This document shows positions 16,719-25,980 of a stretch of 53,885 nucleotides of DNA, one piece after another. Position 1 is the stretch's first letter. Each line of letters begins with the position of its first letter. Source of the DNA: Flavobacteriales bacterium (GTDB taxonomy: Bacteria > Bacteroidota > Bacteroidia > Flavobacteriales > Schleiferiaceae); assembly GCA_012269745.1 (NCBI GenBank), contig JAAXJR010000066.1, positions 1 to 53,885 of the forward strand, read 5' to 3'. A program made the translations under genes and the position numbers. The notes below the pieces were generated by a model. That model was not told where the DNA came from, made no database searches, and saw only the letters and a list, made by a program, of their open reading frames with translations.

Positions 16719-18832
16719 GATTTAATCCCCATTAAGTCTAGGAAGAATGCATATTCCATAGCGGTCTCTTTGAGCGCTTCGAATCGGCCCGAAGCACCGC
16801 CGTGACCCGTCTCCATATTACAATACATGAGCAAAACCTCATCCTTGTTGGTACGCTTTTTACGCAGGCGCGCGATCCACTTCGCCGGCTCCCAATACTG
16901 CACTTGGCTGTCATGCAAGCCAGTAGTGATAAGCAGCGCAGGATAATCTTGCGCCTTTACTTGATCGTAAGGACTGTAGGAAAGCATGTAGTCGTAACTG
17001 TCTTTGTTCTTTGGGTTTCCCCATTCGTCGAACTCTCCAGTAGTAAGCGGGATCGATTCATCCAACATCGTCGTCACCACATCCACAAACGGAACCGCAG
17101 CGATCACTCCTCGGAACAAATCTGGACGCATATTTACTACAGCACCCATCAATAAACCGCCGGCAGAACCGCCCATGGCCATAAGCGTTTCCGGCGTTGC
17201 ATATCCCTGCTCTACGAGCGCATCGCCACAAGCAATAAAGTCAGTGAAGGTGTTGATCTTATTGAACATCTTACCGTCCTCGTACCACGGTCTGCCCATG
17301 TACTGCGAACCGCGGATGTGTGCAATGGCGTATACAAAGCCTCGATCCAACAGACTCAGACGTACCGTAGAGAATGAAGGATCAATAGTATAACCATAAG
17401 ATCCGTAGCCATAGAGCAATGTTGGATTAGGACCATCCTTGCGGATTAAATCCTTTCTATAAACTATAGACATGGCCACTTTCTTGCCGTCATCAGCGGT
17501 AGCCCATATGCGCTTGGTTTCATATTTCGACTTGTCATAGCCACCCAACACCTCCTGCTCCTTGCGAACCGTTTTCTCACCTGTGGCAAAATCATAGTCA
17601 ATTACACTACCCGGAGTGGTTAGCGAAGTGTAGCCGTAGCGCAGGTGCTTCTGGTCGAAGCTAGGGTTGTTGCCCACATAGGCAGTATAAGTTTCCTCCT
17701 CGAAAGGCAGGTAATAAGCCTCACCGCCCCAAGGTTGTATACGAATGCGAACCAAGCCGTTTGAACGCTCCTCGGTAACAAGATACTCTTCAAACAGCTC
17801 CATATCTGTGAAAAGCACATTCTCATCGTGTGGAAGCACATCGGTCCAATTCTCTTTTGACGGCGCCTCTACCGGTGCCTTCATCAACTTAAAATTAGTC
17901 GCCTCATCCGCATTAGTACGGATGTAAAAATGATCCCCAAAGTGACTAGTGCTGTACTCAAGACCACGCTCACGGGGCTGAATGATCTGAAACTCCCCTG
18001 TTGGGTTATCGGCGGCTAAAAATCTGTGTTCGTCCGCCATTGTCGAGGACGAACCAATCATTAAATATTTACGGCTCTTGCTCTTGTATACAAAACAAGT
18101 GAAGGTCTCGTCTTCTTCTTCAAAAATGAGCTCATGTGATCCACTTTGCGCATCCCAACGCTTGATTTTATTGCTGCGAAGCGTCTCTAAATCCTTTACT
18201 GTGTAGAACAAGTAATTACCGTCCGCACTCCAAGTAGACCCCCCAGTACACTCGTTTTCCGTTACAATGTCAATGGCACCCGTAACTAAATCCTTAGTAT
18301 AGATGGTGTAAATACGACGACTGACTGTATCTACCCCGAAGGCAATCTTTTGGTTGTTCGGATGTATCGCTAAACCGGCAACCTGATAATACGAATGACC
18401 TTCGGCCAATTCATTCACGTTCAGCAACACCTCTTCTTCAGCTTCCAAAGAACCTTTCTTACGACAATAGAGCGGGTACTCCTTTTCACCTTCAAATCGC
18501 GTGTAGTAGTAATAGCCGTCCAACAGGTACGGCACCGAGCTGTCGTCTTTTTTGATTCGACCCACGATTTCCTCATAGAGTCGCTCTTGAAGCTTCTCTG
18601 TGCCCTTCATGATTTGCTCACGGTAGGCATTCTCCTGATTCAAATAGTCAATGACCTCTGGATTCTCGCGATCACGCATCCAGTAATACTCGTCATTGCG
18701 GGTATCGCCGTGAATGGTCATTTCGTGAGCTACCTCTTTTGCAATAGGCTCACCAGTGTTCGGGGTTTCATTCATGGTACATTGTGTCATAAAGGCTACA
18801 AAACTAAGGCCAAGTATTACCTTTTGTTGCAT
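16715..18832 (-). CDS. Prolyl oligopeptidase family (S9A) oligopeptidase B-like lipoprotein
   Basis: A 705-residue serine peptidase that cuts short peptides. A beta-propeller (about 60-430) is followed by an alpha/beta hydrolase domain with catalytic S556 (GGSAGG), D641 (GLHDSQVQYWEPAKW) and H677 (ETGHGGASGR), all of which match oligopeptidase B (PtrB). The N-terminus MQQKVILGLSFVAFMTQC suggests lipidation at C18, so it is probably exported. The next gene downstream (ABC ATPase) overlaps by four bases. 34 bases separate its start from the divergent glycerophosphodiesterase. Confidence 0.9.
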   Translation of the reverse strand: MQQKVILGLSFVAFMTQCTMNETPNTGEPIAKEVAHEMTIHGDTRNDEYYWMRDRENPEVIDYLNQENAYREQIMKGTEKLQERLYEEIVGRIKKDDSSVPYLLDGYYYYTRFEGEKEYPLYCRKKGSLEAEEEVLLNVNELAEGHSYYQVAGLAIHPNNQKIAFGVDTVSRRIYTIYTKDLVTGAIDIVTENECTGGSTWSADGNYLFYTVKDLETLRSNKIKRWDAQSGSHELIFEEEDETFTCFVYKSKSRKYLMIGSSSTMADEHRFLAADNPTGEFQIIQPRERGLEYSTSHFGDHFYIRTNADEATNFKLMKAPVEAPSKENWTDVLPHDENVLFTDMELFEEYLVTEERSNGLVRIRIQPWGGEAYYLPFEEETYTAYVGNNPSFDQKHLRYGYTSLTTPGSVIDYDFATGEKTVRKEQEVLGGYDKSKYETKRIWATADDGKKVAMSIVYRKDLIRKDGPNPTLLYGYGSYGYTIDPSFSTVRLSLLDRGFVYAIAHIRGSQYMGRPWYEDGKMFNKINTFTDFIACGDALVEQGYATPETLMAMGGSAGGLLMGAVVNMRPDLFRGVIAAVPFVDVVTTMLDESIPLTTGEFDEWGNPKNKDSYDYMLSYSPYDQVKAQDYPALLITTGLHDSQVQYWEPAKWIARLRKKRTNKDEVLLMYCNMETGHGGASGRFEALKETAMEYAFFLDLMGIKS

Positions 18833-18866
18833 GGGAAGGGTTATTTTAGAGACTCACTTAAGGCCT

Positions 18867-19775
18867 ATGAAATTACTGAATTCCAACTATAACAGCACAC
18901 TTCTTCTAATTGTGCTAAGCCTAACCATTATGAGTTGTTCCAAACCGATAAGAAAAGTAGATTTCCAAGGTCATCGAGGTGCCCGAGGATTGTATCCAGA
19001 AAACAGCTTGGCAGGATTTGAATATGCCTTGAGCATAGAGGAAGTGACCACGCTAGAACTGGACATTGTCGTGAGTGCGGACAAGAACCTGATCATCTCC
19101 CACGAGCCTTGGCTCAATCCTGAGATTTGCACGTTAGACTCGGCAGTAATCGCTGACAATCCGATGGCATACAACCTTTATCAGATGACTACAGAGGAAA
19201 TTCAGGCGTTCGATTGTGGAAGCAAGGGTAACCCAAGATTTCCTGAGCAGAAGGCCATGGCGACTTACAAGCCGGCATTGAGTGAACTGTTCAACATGCT
19301 CAGTCGCACGGGCAACTGGCGCAAACTGAACATTGAGACAAAATCTAGACCTATTGGAGACGGTGTATACCACCCAAAGCCCAAGGAATTTGCACGGCTC
19401 ATCGCAACCTTTCTAGAACGCTACGATGCTTTAAATCCAGACTTTAATTTGTACGATTTAGTGACAATACAGAGCTTTGATGTCCGCACCCTCCAAGAGC
19501 TGCGAAAGCTGCACACCGGAGTTAAACTATGCCTGCTTACTGAAGATGAAACCGATCCTGCAGCGGCCATGGACAAGCTAGGATTCCCTGCGGATGTGTA
19601 CAGTCCAAATTTTCAAACGGTCACTCCTGAGATTGTGAATTGGTGCCACTTTAGACGCATTGATATCATCCCCTGGACGGTAAATGAAGTCGCGGATATG
19701 CAGCGATTGCTCGATATGGGTGTCGATGGATTGATCTCCGACTACCCCAATAAGTACAAGGAACTGGTCTATTAA
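18867..19775 (+). CDS. Glycerophosphodiester phosphodiesterase lipoprotein
   Basis: Hydrolyses glycerophosphodiesters to glycerol 3-phosphate and an alcohol. The ATG at 18867 is chosen since it yields a lipoprotein signal (LIVLSLTIMSC, C24) and avoids running into the divergent peptidase gene. GDPD motifs: GHRGARGLYPENS (H36, R37, E45), LELDIVVS (E64, D66), H79 in ISHEPW, and IPWTVNE near the C-terminus. About 302 residues, full length. It converges on the TPR gene with a four-base overlap of the stops. Confidence 0.9.
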   Translation: MKLLNSNYNSTLLLIVLSLTIMSCSKPIRKVDFQGHRGARGLYPENSLAGFEYALSIEEVTTLELDIVVSADKNLIISHEPWLNPEICTLDSAVIADNPMAYNLYQMTTEEIQAFDCGSKGNPRFPEQKAMATYKPALSELFNMLSRTGNWRKLNIETKSRPIGDGVYHPKPKEFARLIATFLERYDALNPDFNLYDLVTIQSFDVRTLQELRKLHTGVKLCLLTEDETDPAAAMDKLGFPADVYSPNFQTVTPEIVNWCHFRRIDIIPWTVNEVADMQRLLDMGVDGLISDYPNKYKELVY

Positions 19776-20839
19776 TTCACACCTGCCTGAGCCTTGGCTC
19801 GCTGGATGCGCATCACGCCTTGACGAGAACCCTCATGATCAGGGTTATAACTCAACGCCTCACGATAGTCATTTTCAGCATTTGGCATATCACCTAAAAG
19901 CTCATAGCTGTAACCGCGGCCGTATAATGCTCTGTGGTTGATTGGCTGGATGGCCAACGCTTGATTAAAGTAGCCAATAGCTTCCCGCGGCAGCTGCAAC
20001 TGAAGGTGGATGTATCCAAGATTAAAGAAGCTTTCAAGATCTGCTGGGTCCAATTTTGTACAGGTCGTAAAATCTTCCAAGGCACCGTTCCAATCCTGCT
20101 GACCTAGATAAAACATCCCTCTATTGTAAAAACTCAGCTTGTTTTCAGGATCCAATTCAATCAACCTATTGAAATAGGCCAATGCCAATGGGTTGCCCTG
20201 AGCGCTATAAAGCACCCCACACATATCGATAGCCTCCACATAATCTGGCGCAATATCAATGGCCTTCTGAAACCATTGCAACGCACGTGCTGTATCTCCA
20301 ATAGCATCCCTCATCAATAAGCCCTTCAAGAAATGTGCTTCGGGATTCTGAGGCTCTAGGTTGAGCACGATATCTACAAGCTCCGCACTTTTCTCAAATT
20401 CTGTAACCACATGATAGAGCTGCGCCATTTTAAGACGACAGGGCACATATTCCGGATCCAGACGCATACACTTTTGCCATGCGTCCCTGCTCTCACGCGT
20501 TTTGTTTGAAGCAAACCCTAAATCTCCCAAAATCTCCAAGGCTCCTACTCTATTGCTATCCGCTGCTAGAACTGCATTAATATCTGCTTGTGCATAGGCA
20601 AGGTTTCGAGCACCTAGATACAGGCGCGCTCTAGATTCAAGTACTTCAATGTCATTCGGATTCTCTACGATCAAAGCATTCAAACTGTCTAATGCAGTCC
20701 GGCCTTTGTTCACCGGAGCCAATTCCTCCTTAGGAGCTTCCAAAGTAGCAGGCTCTTGCTCTTGCGGCTCACTACAGCTGTAGGTCATTCCAAAGGCAAG
20801 GACAAAAAGGGCGGCAGATCGTAGTTGGGTCATTTTCAT
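19772..20839 (-). CDS. TPR-repeat lipoprotein
   Basis: A 355-residue protein with a lipoprotein signal (LAFGMTYSC) and about eight tetratricopeptide repeats from residue 50 to the end, for example NPEAHFLKGLLMRD, ALQWFQKAIDIAPDYVEAI and REAIGYFNQALAIQPINHRALYGRGYSYELLG. Such proteins are scaffolds for protein contacts in the cell envelope; no catalytic residue is expected. It lies downstream of the TonB-dependent receptor gene but a strong terminator (20855-20885) separates them, so it probably has its own promoter. Partner unknown. Confidence 0.88.
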   Translation of the reverse strand: MKMTQLRSAALFVLAFGMTYSCSEPQEQEPATLEAPKEELAPVNKGRTALDSLNALIVENPNDIEVLESRARLYLGARNLAYAQADINAVLAADSNRVGALEILGDLGFASNKTRESRDAWQKCMRLDPEYVPCRLKMAQLYHVVTEFEKSAELVDIVLNLEPQNPEAHFLKGLLMRDAIGDTARALQWFQKAIDIAPDYVEAIDMCGVLYSAQGNPLALAYFNRLIELDPENKLSFYNRGMFYLGQQDWNGALEDFTTCTKLDPADLESFFNLGYIHLQLQLPREAIGYFNQALAIQPINHRALYGRGYSYELLGDMPNAENDYREALSYNPDHEGSRQGVMRIQRAKAQAGVN

Positions 20840-20854
20840 ATTTCAAAAATGAGG

Positions 20855-20885
20855 CAAAAAAAAAGCCCCGCCAAGTGGCGGGGCT
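20855..20885 (-). terminator. Terminator of the TonB-dependent receptor gene
   Basis: Minus strand AGCCCCGCCA, CTT, GGCGGGGCT followed by nine T. It starts 23 bases after the receptor stop codon. Confidence 0.9.
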
Positions 20886-20907
20886 GTGAATCAAATAAAA
20901 TTGACTC

Positions 20908-23457
20908 TTAGAAGTTGTAACGCAATGTAGCGTTCCACGTACGACCGAAACCGAACCATACAGAGTTTGCAGTGTGTACGCCGTTCCAAGTTGGATCGCC
21001 TTCACCTGCGTGAATGTTGGTGTTAGATTCAGCAATGTATACTGTGTTCAACAAGTTGTTCACGTTGAAGCGGAATGAAGCGCTGTTACCGAACAAATCG
21101 AAACGAGTAGTAACACCCATATCAATTAGGTTGTACGAAGGAAGCTTCAATGCACCGTTGTTGTCTTCGTTTTTAAAGTCAGAATCTACAACACCCCAAT
21201 CAGCGTATAGACCGTCAACGTAACGGAAGTTCATATCCAAGCTTGTCTTCTTACCTACTTTGTAATCAGCGTTCAATACGGCAGTAGTTTGAGCTGCATC
21301 ACCTACGCGAGCACCTTCTACGTAAAGTACACCTGTACCAATCTCGTTTTGGTTGTCGTCAAACAAAACAGATTCGAAGTTCTTAGTGTATCTCCAGTCA
21401 CCCAAAGACAACATACCCTTAACTGTCAAGTTGTTTGTAGCGAAGTAAGTACCTTCAAATTCGATACCGTTGTGTTGTACGTCGATATCACGGAACTGTG
21501 CAGTACCTTCTGCACCGTTCGCGTTCAAGAAAGACTGAGAGATGAAACGGTTACCCCAGTTAGTAGCGTAAGCGTTCACGTTCAATACCAAGTTGCTCGT
21601 ACGGTAACCGTAACCCAATTCGAATGAAATGATTTCTTCGTTCTGTAGGTCAGGGTTTACATCGTTACGGTAACCTGGGAATACACCGTCGAAGTTTGCT
21701 TGACGTGAAATGTAACCAGCGTTAGCAAATACGTTAGATTGGTCGTCGATGTTGAAGTTAGCACCACCTTTCGCGTAACCACCTAGTTGGCTAACTACGT
21801 CAGAAATAGGGTTGTTTGCTTGATCAAAGTAATCGATACGTTGGAAGCTCTGGTTACTTACACCAGCTTGAACTACTGCAGTCAAACGACCGTTGTCGTT
21901 GTATTCAGCCATACCGTTCAAACCTTGCCATCCTACTTTACCGATGTTGTAGTAATCGATTTTTGGACCAGCCAAACCAGTATTGTTAAATGGTGAAGCT
22001 TCGATAGTCGTGTTTACGATACGACCGTTCTCGTTGTCGTTACCCGTTGAGTAGTATCCGTCAAGACCCATCAAGTTGTTCATTGCACGGTAGTGGTAAC
22101 CAGTGTAGTTACGAAGATCTACACCGATAGAGTAAGTCATCTTACCTTGAGTGATCTCCAAGTTAGAGATAGCACCAATCCAGTTGTGCGAGTTCATAGA
22201 AGCACGACGTACCATTACAGCACGGTTTACATTGCTATCACGGAAACCGTTTGAACCGATCAATTGACCGTTGAAATCTGAGATCTCACCAGTGTAAGGA
22301 TCAGTTGTGCTTTGGTTCAAAGCAACAACGTTATCGTAGTTGATAGTACCATCAGCATTACGAGAAGCAATACCAGTGCTATCCTCGTACCAGTGCTCGT
22401 ACAAGTCCTTACGGTAAGGAAGAACGTTCATATCGCTGTTGCGGAAGTAGTTACCACGTGGACCAGTACCACCACCACGACCCGCAGAGCCGTAGAAAGA
22501 AGTAGCCAATTTTACGTTCTCAGCGATATCCCAATCCCAGTTGAACGTAGCTAGCGGTTTGTTGTAGAAGTTACGACGCATAGAGAATTCTTCGCCGTTC
22601 AAAGTACCACCGTTTGTGTTCCAACGACGGTTGATATCGCCACCGTCACCTTTGAAACCGTTATCAGCAGTAAAGTGCTGGTAGTCGCGGATACTCACCC
22701 ACACATCACGTTGGTGGTGCCATTGACCTGCACCAATGATGCTCAAGTTCATGCTGTGGTCAGAACCTTCTGGGTTATATCCTACAGCTGCGAAGTAGTT
22801 GTATCCTTCACCTTGAGTTTGGTTGATGTAACCGTTACCCATCCAACGAGAGATAAGTACAGAAGAAGCCCAACCGTTAGCATCCTTACCAGAGTTGTAA
22901 GAAGCAGTTGTTTTGAAGTAACCGTCGTTACCAGCAGATTGAGCGAAAGATCCACCCTGCTTCAACTCAGCAGCTTTTGTGAAGATACTTACAGTACCAC
23001 CCACAGAAGGAACTGCCAAACGTGAAGCACCAAGACCACGCTGAATCTGGATACCTGAAGCTACGTCAGATAGACCTTGCCAGTTTGACCAGTATACCCA
23101 ACCGTTCTCCATATCGTTAACAGGCTGACCGTTGATCAAGAAAGAAGTGTTGCGCTGATCGAAACCACGAAGAGATAGACGTGAATCTCCGTATCCACCA
23201 CCTTGCTTAGTAGCGTAAACACCAGGAGTGTTGTTCATTACCTCAACGAATTCGAGGTTACCTACCTTTAGAGAAATCTCTGCAGGTGAGATAGTAGAGA
23301 CAGCGATTGGAGTCTCACGCTCCTTAGCGATGTCAATTACGTTAGAAGTTACCGTGATCTCGTCCAACATGTTGAACAAAGAATCAGCTGCAGCTTCTTG
23401 AGCATATGCAGATACACCTGTGAACAATGCACCTACAATTAATAAAGCCTTTTTCAT
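20908..23457 (-). CDS. TonB-dependent outer membrane receptor
   Basis: An 849-residue outer-membrane transporter powered by TonB. Signal peptide to about 19 (GVSAYAQ). The plug domain follows (DEITVTSNVIDIAKERETPIAV, then TPGVYATKQGGG and SLRGFDQRNTSFLINGQPVND), then a long beta-barrel ending in the outer-membrane signature ATLRYNF. It lacks the carboxypeptidase-like N-terminal domain of SusC proteins and has no SusD partner, so it is not a typical glycan importer. Codon use is strongly biased (CGT, GGT, GTA, AAC), and the gene has its own terminator, pointing to high expression. Substrate cannot be told from sequence; a metal chelate or small nutrient is usual for this class. Confidence 0.92.
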   Translation of the reverse strand: MKKALLIVGALFTGVSAYAQEAAADSLFNMLDEITVTSNVIDIAKERETPIAVSTISPAEISLKVGNLEFVEVMNNTPGVYATKQGGGYGDSRLSLRGFDQRNTSFLINGQPVNDMENGWVYWSNWQGLSDVASGIQIQRGLGASRLAVPSVGGTVSIFTKAAELKQGGSFAQSAGNDGYFKTTASYNSGKDANGWASSVLISRWMGNGYINQTQGEGYNYFAAVGYNPEGSDHSMNLSIIGAGQWHHQRDVWVSIRDYQHFTADNGFKGDGGDINRRWNTNGGTLNGEEFSMRRNFYNKPLATFNWDWDIAENVKLATSFYGSAGRGGGTGPRGNYFRNSDMNVLPYRKDLYEHWYEDSTGIASRNADGTINYDNVVALNQSTTDPYTGEISDFNGQLIGSNGFRDSNVNRAVMVRRASMNSHNWIGAISNLEITQGKMTYSIGVDLRNYTGYHYRAMNNLMGLDGYYSTGNDNENGRIVNTTIEASPFNNTGLAGPKIDYYNIGKVGWQGLNGMAEYNDNGRLTAVVQAGVSNQSFQRIDYFDQANNPISDVVSQLGGYAKGGANFNIDDQSNVFANAGYISRQANFDGVFPGYRNDVNPDLQNEEIISFELGYGYRTSNLVLNVNAYATNWGNRFISQSFLNANGAEGTAQFRDIDVQHNGIEFEGTYFATNNLTVKGMLSLGDWRYTKNFESVLFDDNQNEIGTGVLYVEGARVGDAAQTTAVLNADYKVGKKTSLDMNFRYVDGLYADWGVVDSDFKNEDNNGALKLPSYNLIDMGVTTRFDLFGNSASFRFNVNNLLNTVYIAESNTNIHAGEGDPTWNGVHTANSVWFGFGRTWNATLRYNF

Positions 23458-23486
23458 TGTTTGTTTTTGAAATGGTTATTCAGCCA

Positions 23487-23494
23487 CAAATTTA
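23487..23494 (-). promoter_or_regulatory. -7 box of the TonB-dependent receptor gene
   Basis: Minus strand TAAATTTG, a perfect TAnnTTTG, 30 bases before the start codon. No good -33 partner is seen, which may mean an activator is needed. Confidence 0.5.
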
Positions 23495-23553
23495 ACAAGG
23501 CTTTCACCTTTGCCCTTTTCGGTATGTTAAGTTTATATGAACACGTTAATAAC

Positions 23554-23580
23554 AAAAGGCGCTGGAAATCAGCGCCTTTT
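23554..23580 (-). terminator. Terminator of recA
   Basis: AAAAGGCGCTG, five bases, CAGCGCCTTTT: a perfect 11-base stem with T-run on either strand, 26 bases after the recA stop. Confidence 0.88.
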
Positions 23581-23606
23581 GAGTTTTCTATGTATTAAAT
23601 ACTACG

Positions 23607-24608
23607 TTATTCTTTCTCTGATAACGCCGCTTTTATCTTAGCTTCTACCTCCTCAGCGAGCTCAGGGTTATCAATGAAAAGCTGCTTCACAGTATCACGA
23701 CCTTGCCCCAAACGGGTTTCACCGTAGCTGAACCAAGAACCACTTTTCGTTAAGATATCATGAAGAACACCCAGATCAATAAGCTCTCCTGCTTTCGAGA
23801 TTCCTTGACCGTACATGATGTCGAACTCTGCCAAACGGAATGGAGGAGCTACTTTGTTTTTAACCACCTTCACTCTTGTTCGGTTACCGATTACTCTATC
23901 ACCGTCTTTGATTTGAGTTGAACGACGAATGTCAATACGTACAGAGCTGTAGAATTTCAATGCATTACCACCGGTTGTCGTCTCAGGGTTTCCGAACATC
24001 ACACCAATCTTCTCACGCAACTGGTTAATGAAAATACAGGTACAATTTGTTTTGCTAATGGTACCGGTAAGCTTTCTAAGTGCTTGGGACATCAAACGTG
24101 CTTGCAGACCTACACGTGCATCGCCCATCTCACCTTCAATCTCAGCCTTTGGGGTTAGCGCAGCCACAGAATCAATGATAAGGATATCAATAGCGCCTGA
24201 ACGGACAAGGTTATCAGCAATTTCTAGAGCCTGCTCACCGTTATCTGGCTGAGAGACGATAAGCTCATCTGTATTTACTCCTAATTTTTCAGCATAAAAA
24301 CGGTCAAAAGCATGCTCTGCATCAATGAAGGCAGCAATACCTCCTTTGCGCTGACATTCGGCAATGGCGTGGAGAGTCAATGTTGTTTTACCAGAACTCT
24401 CAGGCCCATAGATTTCAACCACACGACCTGTAGGGTAGCCACCTACACCTAGCGCGACATCGAGCGTCAATGACCCAGTAGGAATAGAATCTACTTCTAT
24501 AACCGGCGCGTCGCCCATTTTCATTACTGTTCCTTTACCGTAGGCCTTGTCCATACGGTCCATCGTGAGTTTCAGTGCCTTTAATTTGGCGTCTTTGTCT
24601 GCGCTCAT
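23607..24608 (-). CDS. recA: Recombinase RecA
   Basis: RecA forms filaments on single-stranded DNA, pairs homologous DNA and triggers LexA cleavage. The 333-residue product is full length with Walker A GPESSGKT (68-75), catalytic E98 in IDAEHAFD, Walker [11 protein letters not shown], the L1/L2 regions ([36 protein letters not shown]) and KVKNK-type motif [12 protein letters not shown]. It stands alone with its own consensus promoter and terminator. Confidence 0.98.
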   Translation of the reverse strand: MSADKDAKLKALKLTMDRMDKAYGKGTVMKMGDAPVIEVDSIPTGSLTLDVALGVGGYPTGRVVEIYGPESSGKTTLTLHAIAECQRKGGIAAFIDAEHAFDRFYAEKLGVNTDELIVSQPDNGEQALEIADNLVRSGAIDILIIDSVAALTPKAEIEGEMGDARVGLQARLMSQALRKLTGTISKTNCTCIFINQLREKIGVMFGNPETTTGGNALKFYSSVRIDIRRSTQIKDGDRVIGNRTRVKVVKNKVAPPFRLAEFDIMYGQGISKAGELIDLGVLHDILTKSGSWFSYGETRLGQGRDTVKQLFIDNPELAEEVEAKIKAALSEKE

Positions 24609-24634
24609 AATCTTAGAATGCTAAAAATATTAGA

Positions 24635-24646
24635 ATTTGTACAAAT
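24635..24646. promoter_or_regulatory. Palindrome at the recA promoter, candidate SOS operator
   Basis: ATTTGTACAAAT is a perfect 12-base palindrome covering the end of the -7 box and the predicted transcription start, where a repressor would block initiation. LexA is the obvious candidate but the binding site in this lineage is not known to me. Confidence 0.45.
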
Positions 24647-24671
24647 GTAGGACTTTGATTCAAACTGCAAA
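24642..24671 (-). promoter_or_regulatory. recA promoter (full consensus)
   Basis: Minus strand TTTG (24671-24668), 18 bases, TACATTTG (24649-24642). Both boxes match the Bacteroidota consensus. Transcription should start near 24635, giving a leader of about 27 bases. Confidence 0.8.
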
Positions 24672-24699
24672 GCCTTTCTAATAATTTATGGCAAGAATT

Positions 24700-25161
24700 T
24701 TAATTTTCGAAAAGCGCGAGGACCTGCTCAGTCGCTTCTTTGGTTTTTACTTTTTCTAAAACTTGTTCGATTACACCCTCCTCGTTGATCACATACGTGT
24801 GTCTATAGATACCTTCATATTCCTTGCCCATGAACTTCTTCCAGCCCCAAGCTTCGAAGGCCATTATGATTGATTTTTCTTCATCGGCAATAAGATTGTA
24901 ATTGAGTTCTTGCTTTACAGCAAAATTGCTCTGACGCTTGACTGAATCCGCGCTCACGCCTACAACCTCGAATCCTTTCGCCGCTAAATCTGCGTAGTTA
25001 TCGCGAAAGTTACAGGCCTCTACTGTACACCCTGGAGTGCTCGCTTTTGGGTAGAAGAAAAGGATGACTTTCTTGCCTAGGAACTGCTCTGAAGAGATGG
25101 TTTCTCCGTTTTGATTTACACCGCTCCATGCCGGTGCTTTTTGTCCAATTTTTAATGCCAT
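24700..25161 (-). CDS. bcp: Peroxiredoxin Bcp (thioredoxin-dependent thiol peroxidase)
   Basis: Reduces hydrogen peroxide and organic hydroperoxides with electrons from thioredoxin. 153 residues, thioredoxin fold, with FFYPKASTPGCTVEACNFRD holding the peroxidatic C45 and the resolving C50 five residues on, the atypical two-cysteine layout of the Bcp/PrxQ group. GVSADSVKRQSNFAVKQ also matches. Divergent from nth with 85 bases between. Confidence 0.95.
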   Translation of the reverse strand: MALKIGQKAPAWSGVNQNGETISSEQFLGKKVILFFYPKASTPGCTVEACNFRDNYADLAAKGFEVVGVSADSVKRQSNFAVKQELNYNLIADEEKSIIMAFEAWGWKKFMGKEYEGIYRHTYVINEEGVIEQVLEKVKTKEATEQVLALFEN

Positions 25162-25246
25162 TGTGAATTGATTTTATTTCTCAACAACTCGAAGTTAGCT
25201 TTGTTTTGTTCCTTAGAACCCTTGTTAGCAATAAATAGTTTTCCAC

Positions 25247-25942
25247 ATGACTAAAGCAGAAAAAGTACAATACGTCGTCGATGAACTGGAACGATTGTAT
25301 CCTGAAACTCCGGTGCCGTTGGACCATAAAGACCCCTTTACGCTGCTCGTTGCAGTGGTACTAAGTGCGCAGTGTACTGACGAGCGTGTGAATCAGATTA
25401 CGCCCAAGCTCTTCGCCGTGGCAGATAATCCATATGATATGGCTAAAATGACTGTGGAGGAGATTGCTGCGATCATTCGTCCATGTGGTCTAGTACCAAT
25501 GAAGAGCAAAGGCATCCACGCCTTCTCGAATACTATTGTTAATGAATACAACGGAGAAGTACCAGCGAGTTTTGAAGCCTTGGAAGCCATGCCCAGTGTT
25601 GGTCACAAAACCGCTAGCGTAGTAATGAGTCAAGCTTTTGGGGTGCCTGCATTCCCTGTAGACACGCATATTCAGCGTTTGATGTTCCGTTGGGGATTTT
25701 CTAACGGTAAATCGGTAGATCAGACCGAGAAAGATGCCAAGCGATTGTTTGCTCGAGAACTTTGGAATAAGCTACACCTACAGATCATTTTCTATGGCCG
25801 CGAGTACAGCCCGGCGAGGGGGTGGGATTTGGAAAAGGACTATATCACAAGTAGAATTGGCCGCAGAAGTGAGATCAATAAGTGGGAAGCAGAGCAGGAA
25901 AGAAAAGCTAAAAAGGCCGGGGCTAAAAAAGCTCGCCGATAG
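25247..25942 (+). CDS. nth: Endonuclease III-like DNA glycosylase lacking the 4Fe-4S cysteines
   Basis: Removes oxidised pyrimidines from DNA and nicks the abasic site. 231 residues with the helix-hairpin-helix motif LEAMPSVGHKTA, catalytic K121 and D139 (VDTHIQRLM). The usual C-terminal four-cysteine iron-sulfur loop is absent: the region reads FYGREYSPARGWDLEKDYITS and has no cysteine. The rest of the family core is intact, so the protein should still act. A basic lysine-rich tail follows. Only 38 bases separate its stop from the YebC gene on the same strand. Confidence 0.92.
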   Translation: MTKAEKVQYVVDELERLYPETPVPLDHKDPFTLLVAVVLSAQCTDERVNQITPKLFAVADNPYDMAKMTVEEIAAIIRPCGLVPMKSKGIHAFSNTIVNEYNGEVPASFEALEAMPSVGHKTASVVMSQAFGVPAFPVDTHIQRLMFRWGFSNGKSVDQTEKDAKRLFARELWNKLHLQIIFYGREYSPARGWDLEKDYITSRIGRRSEINKWEAEQERKAKKAGAKKARR

Positions 25943-25980
25943 TTGTTATTTTTGGGCTGCATTAAAAGAAATTGACCTTT

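Noticed and set aside
21014-23025. Several plus-strand open frames opposite the TonB-dependent receptor
   Set aside because: They are rich in valine and threonine, a mirror of biased receptor codons, have no family signature and lie fully inside a well-supported gene.
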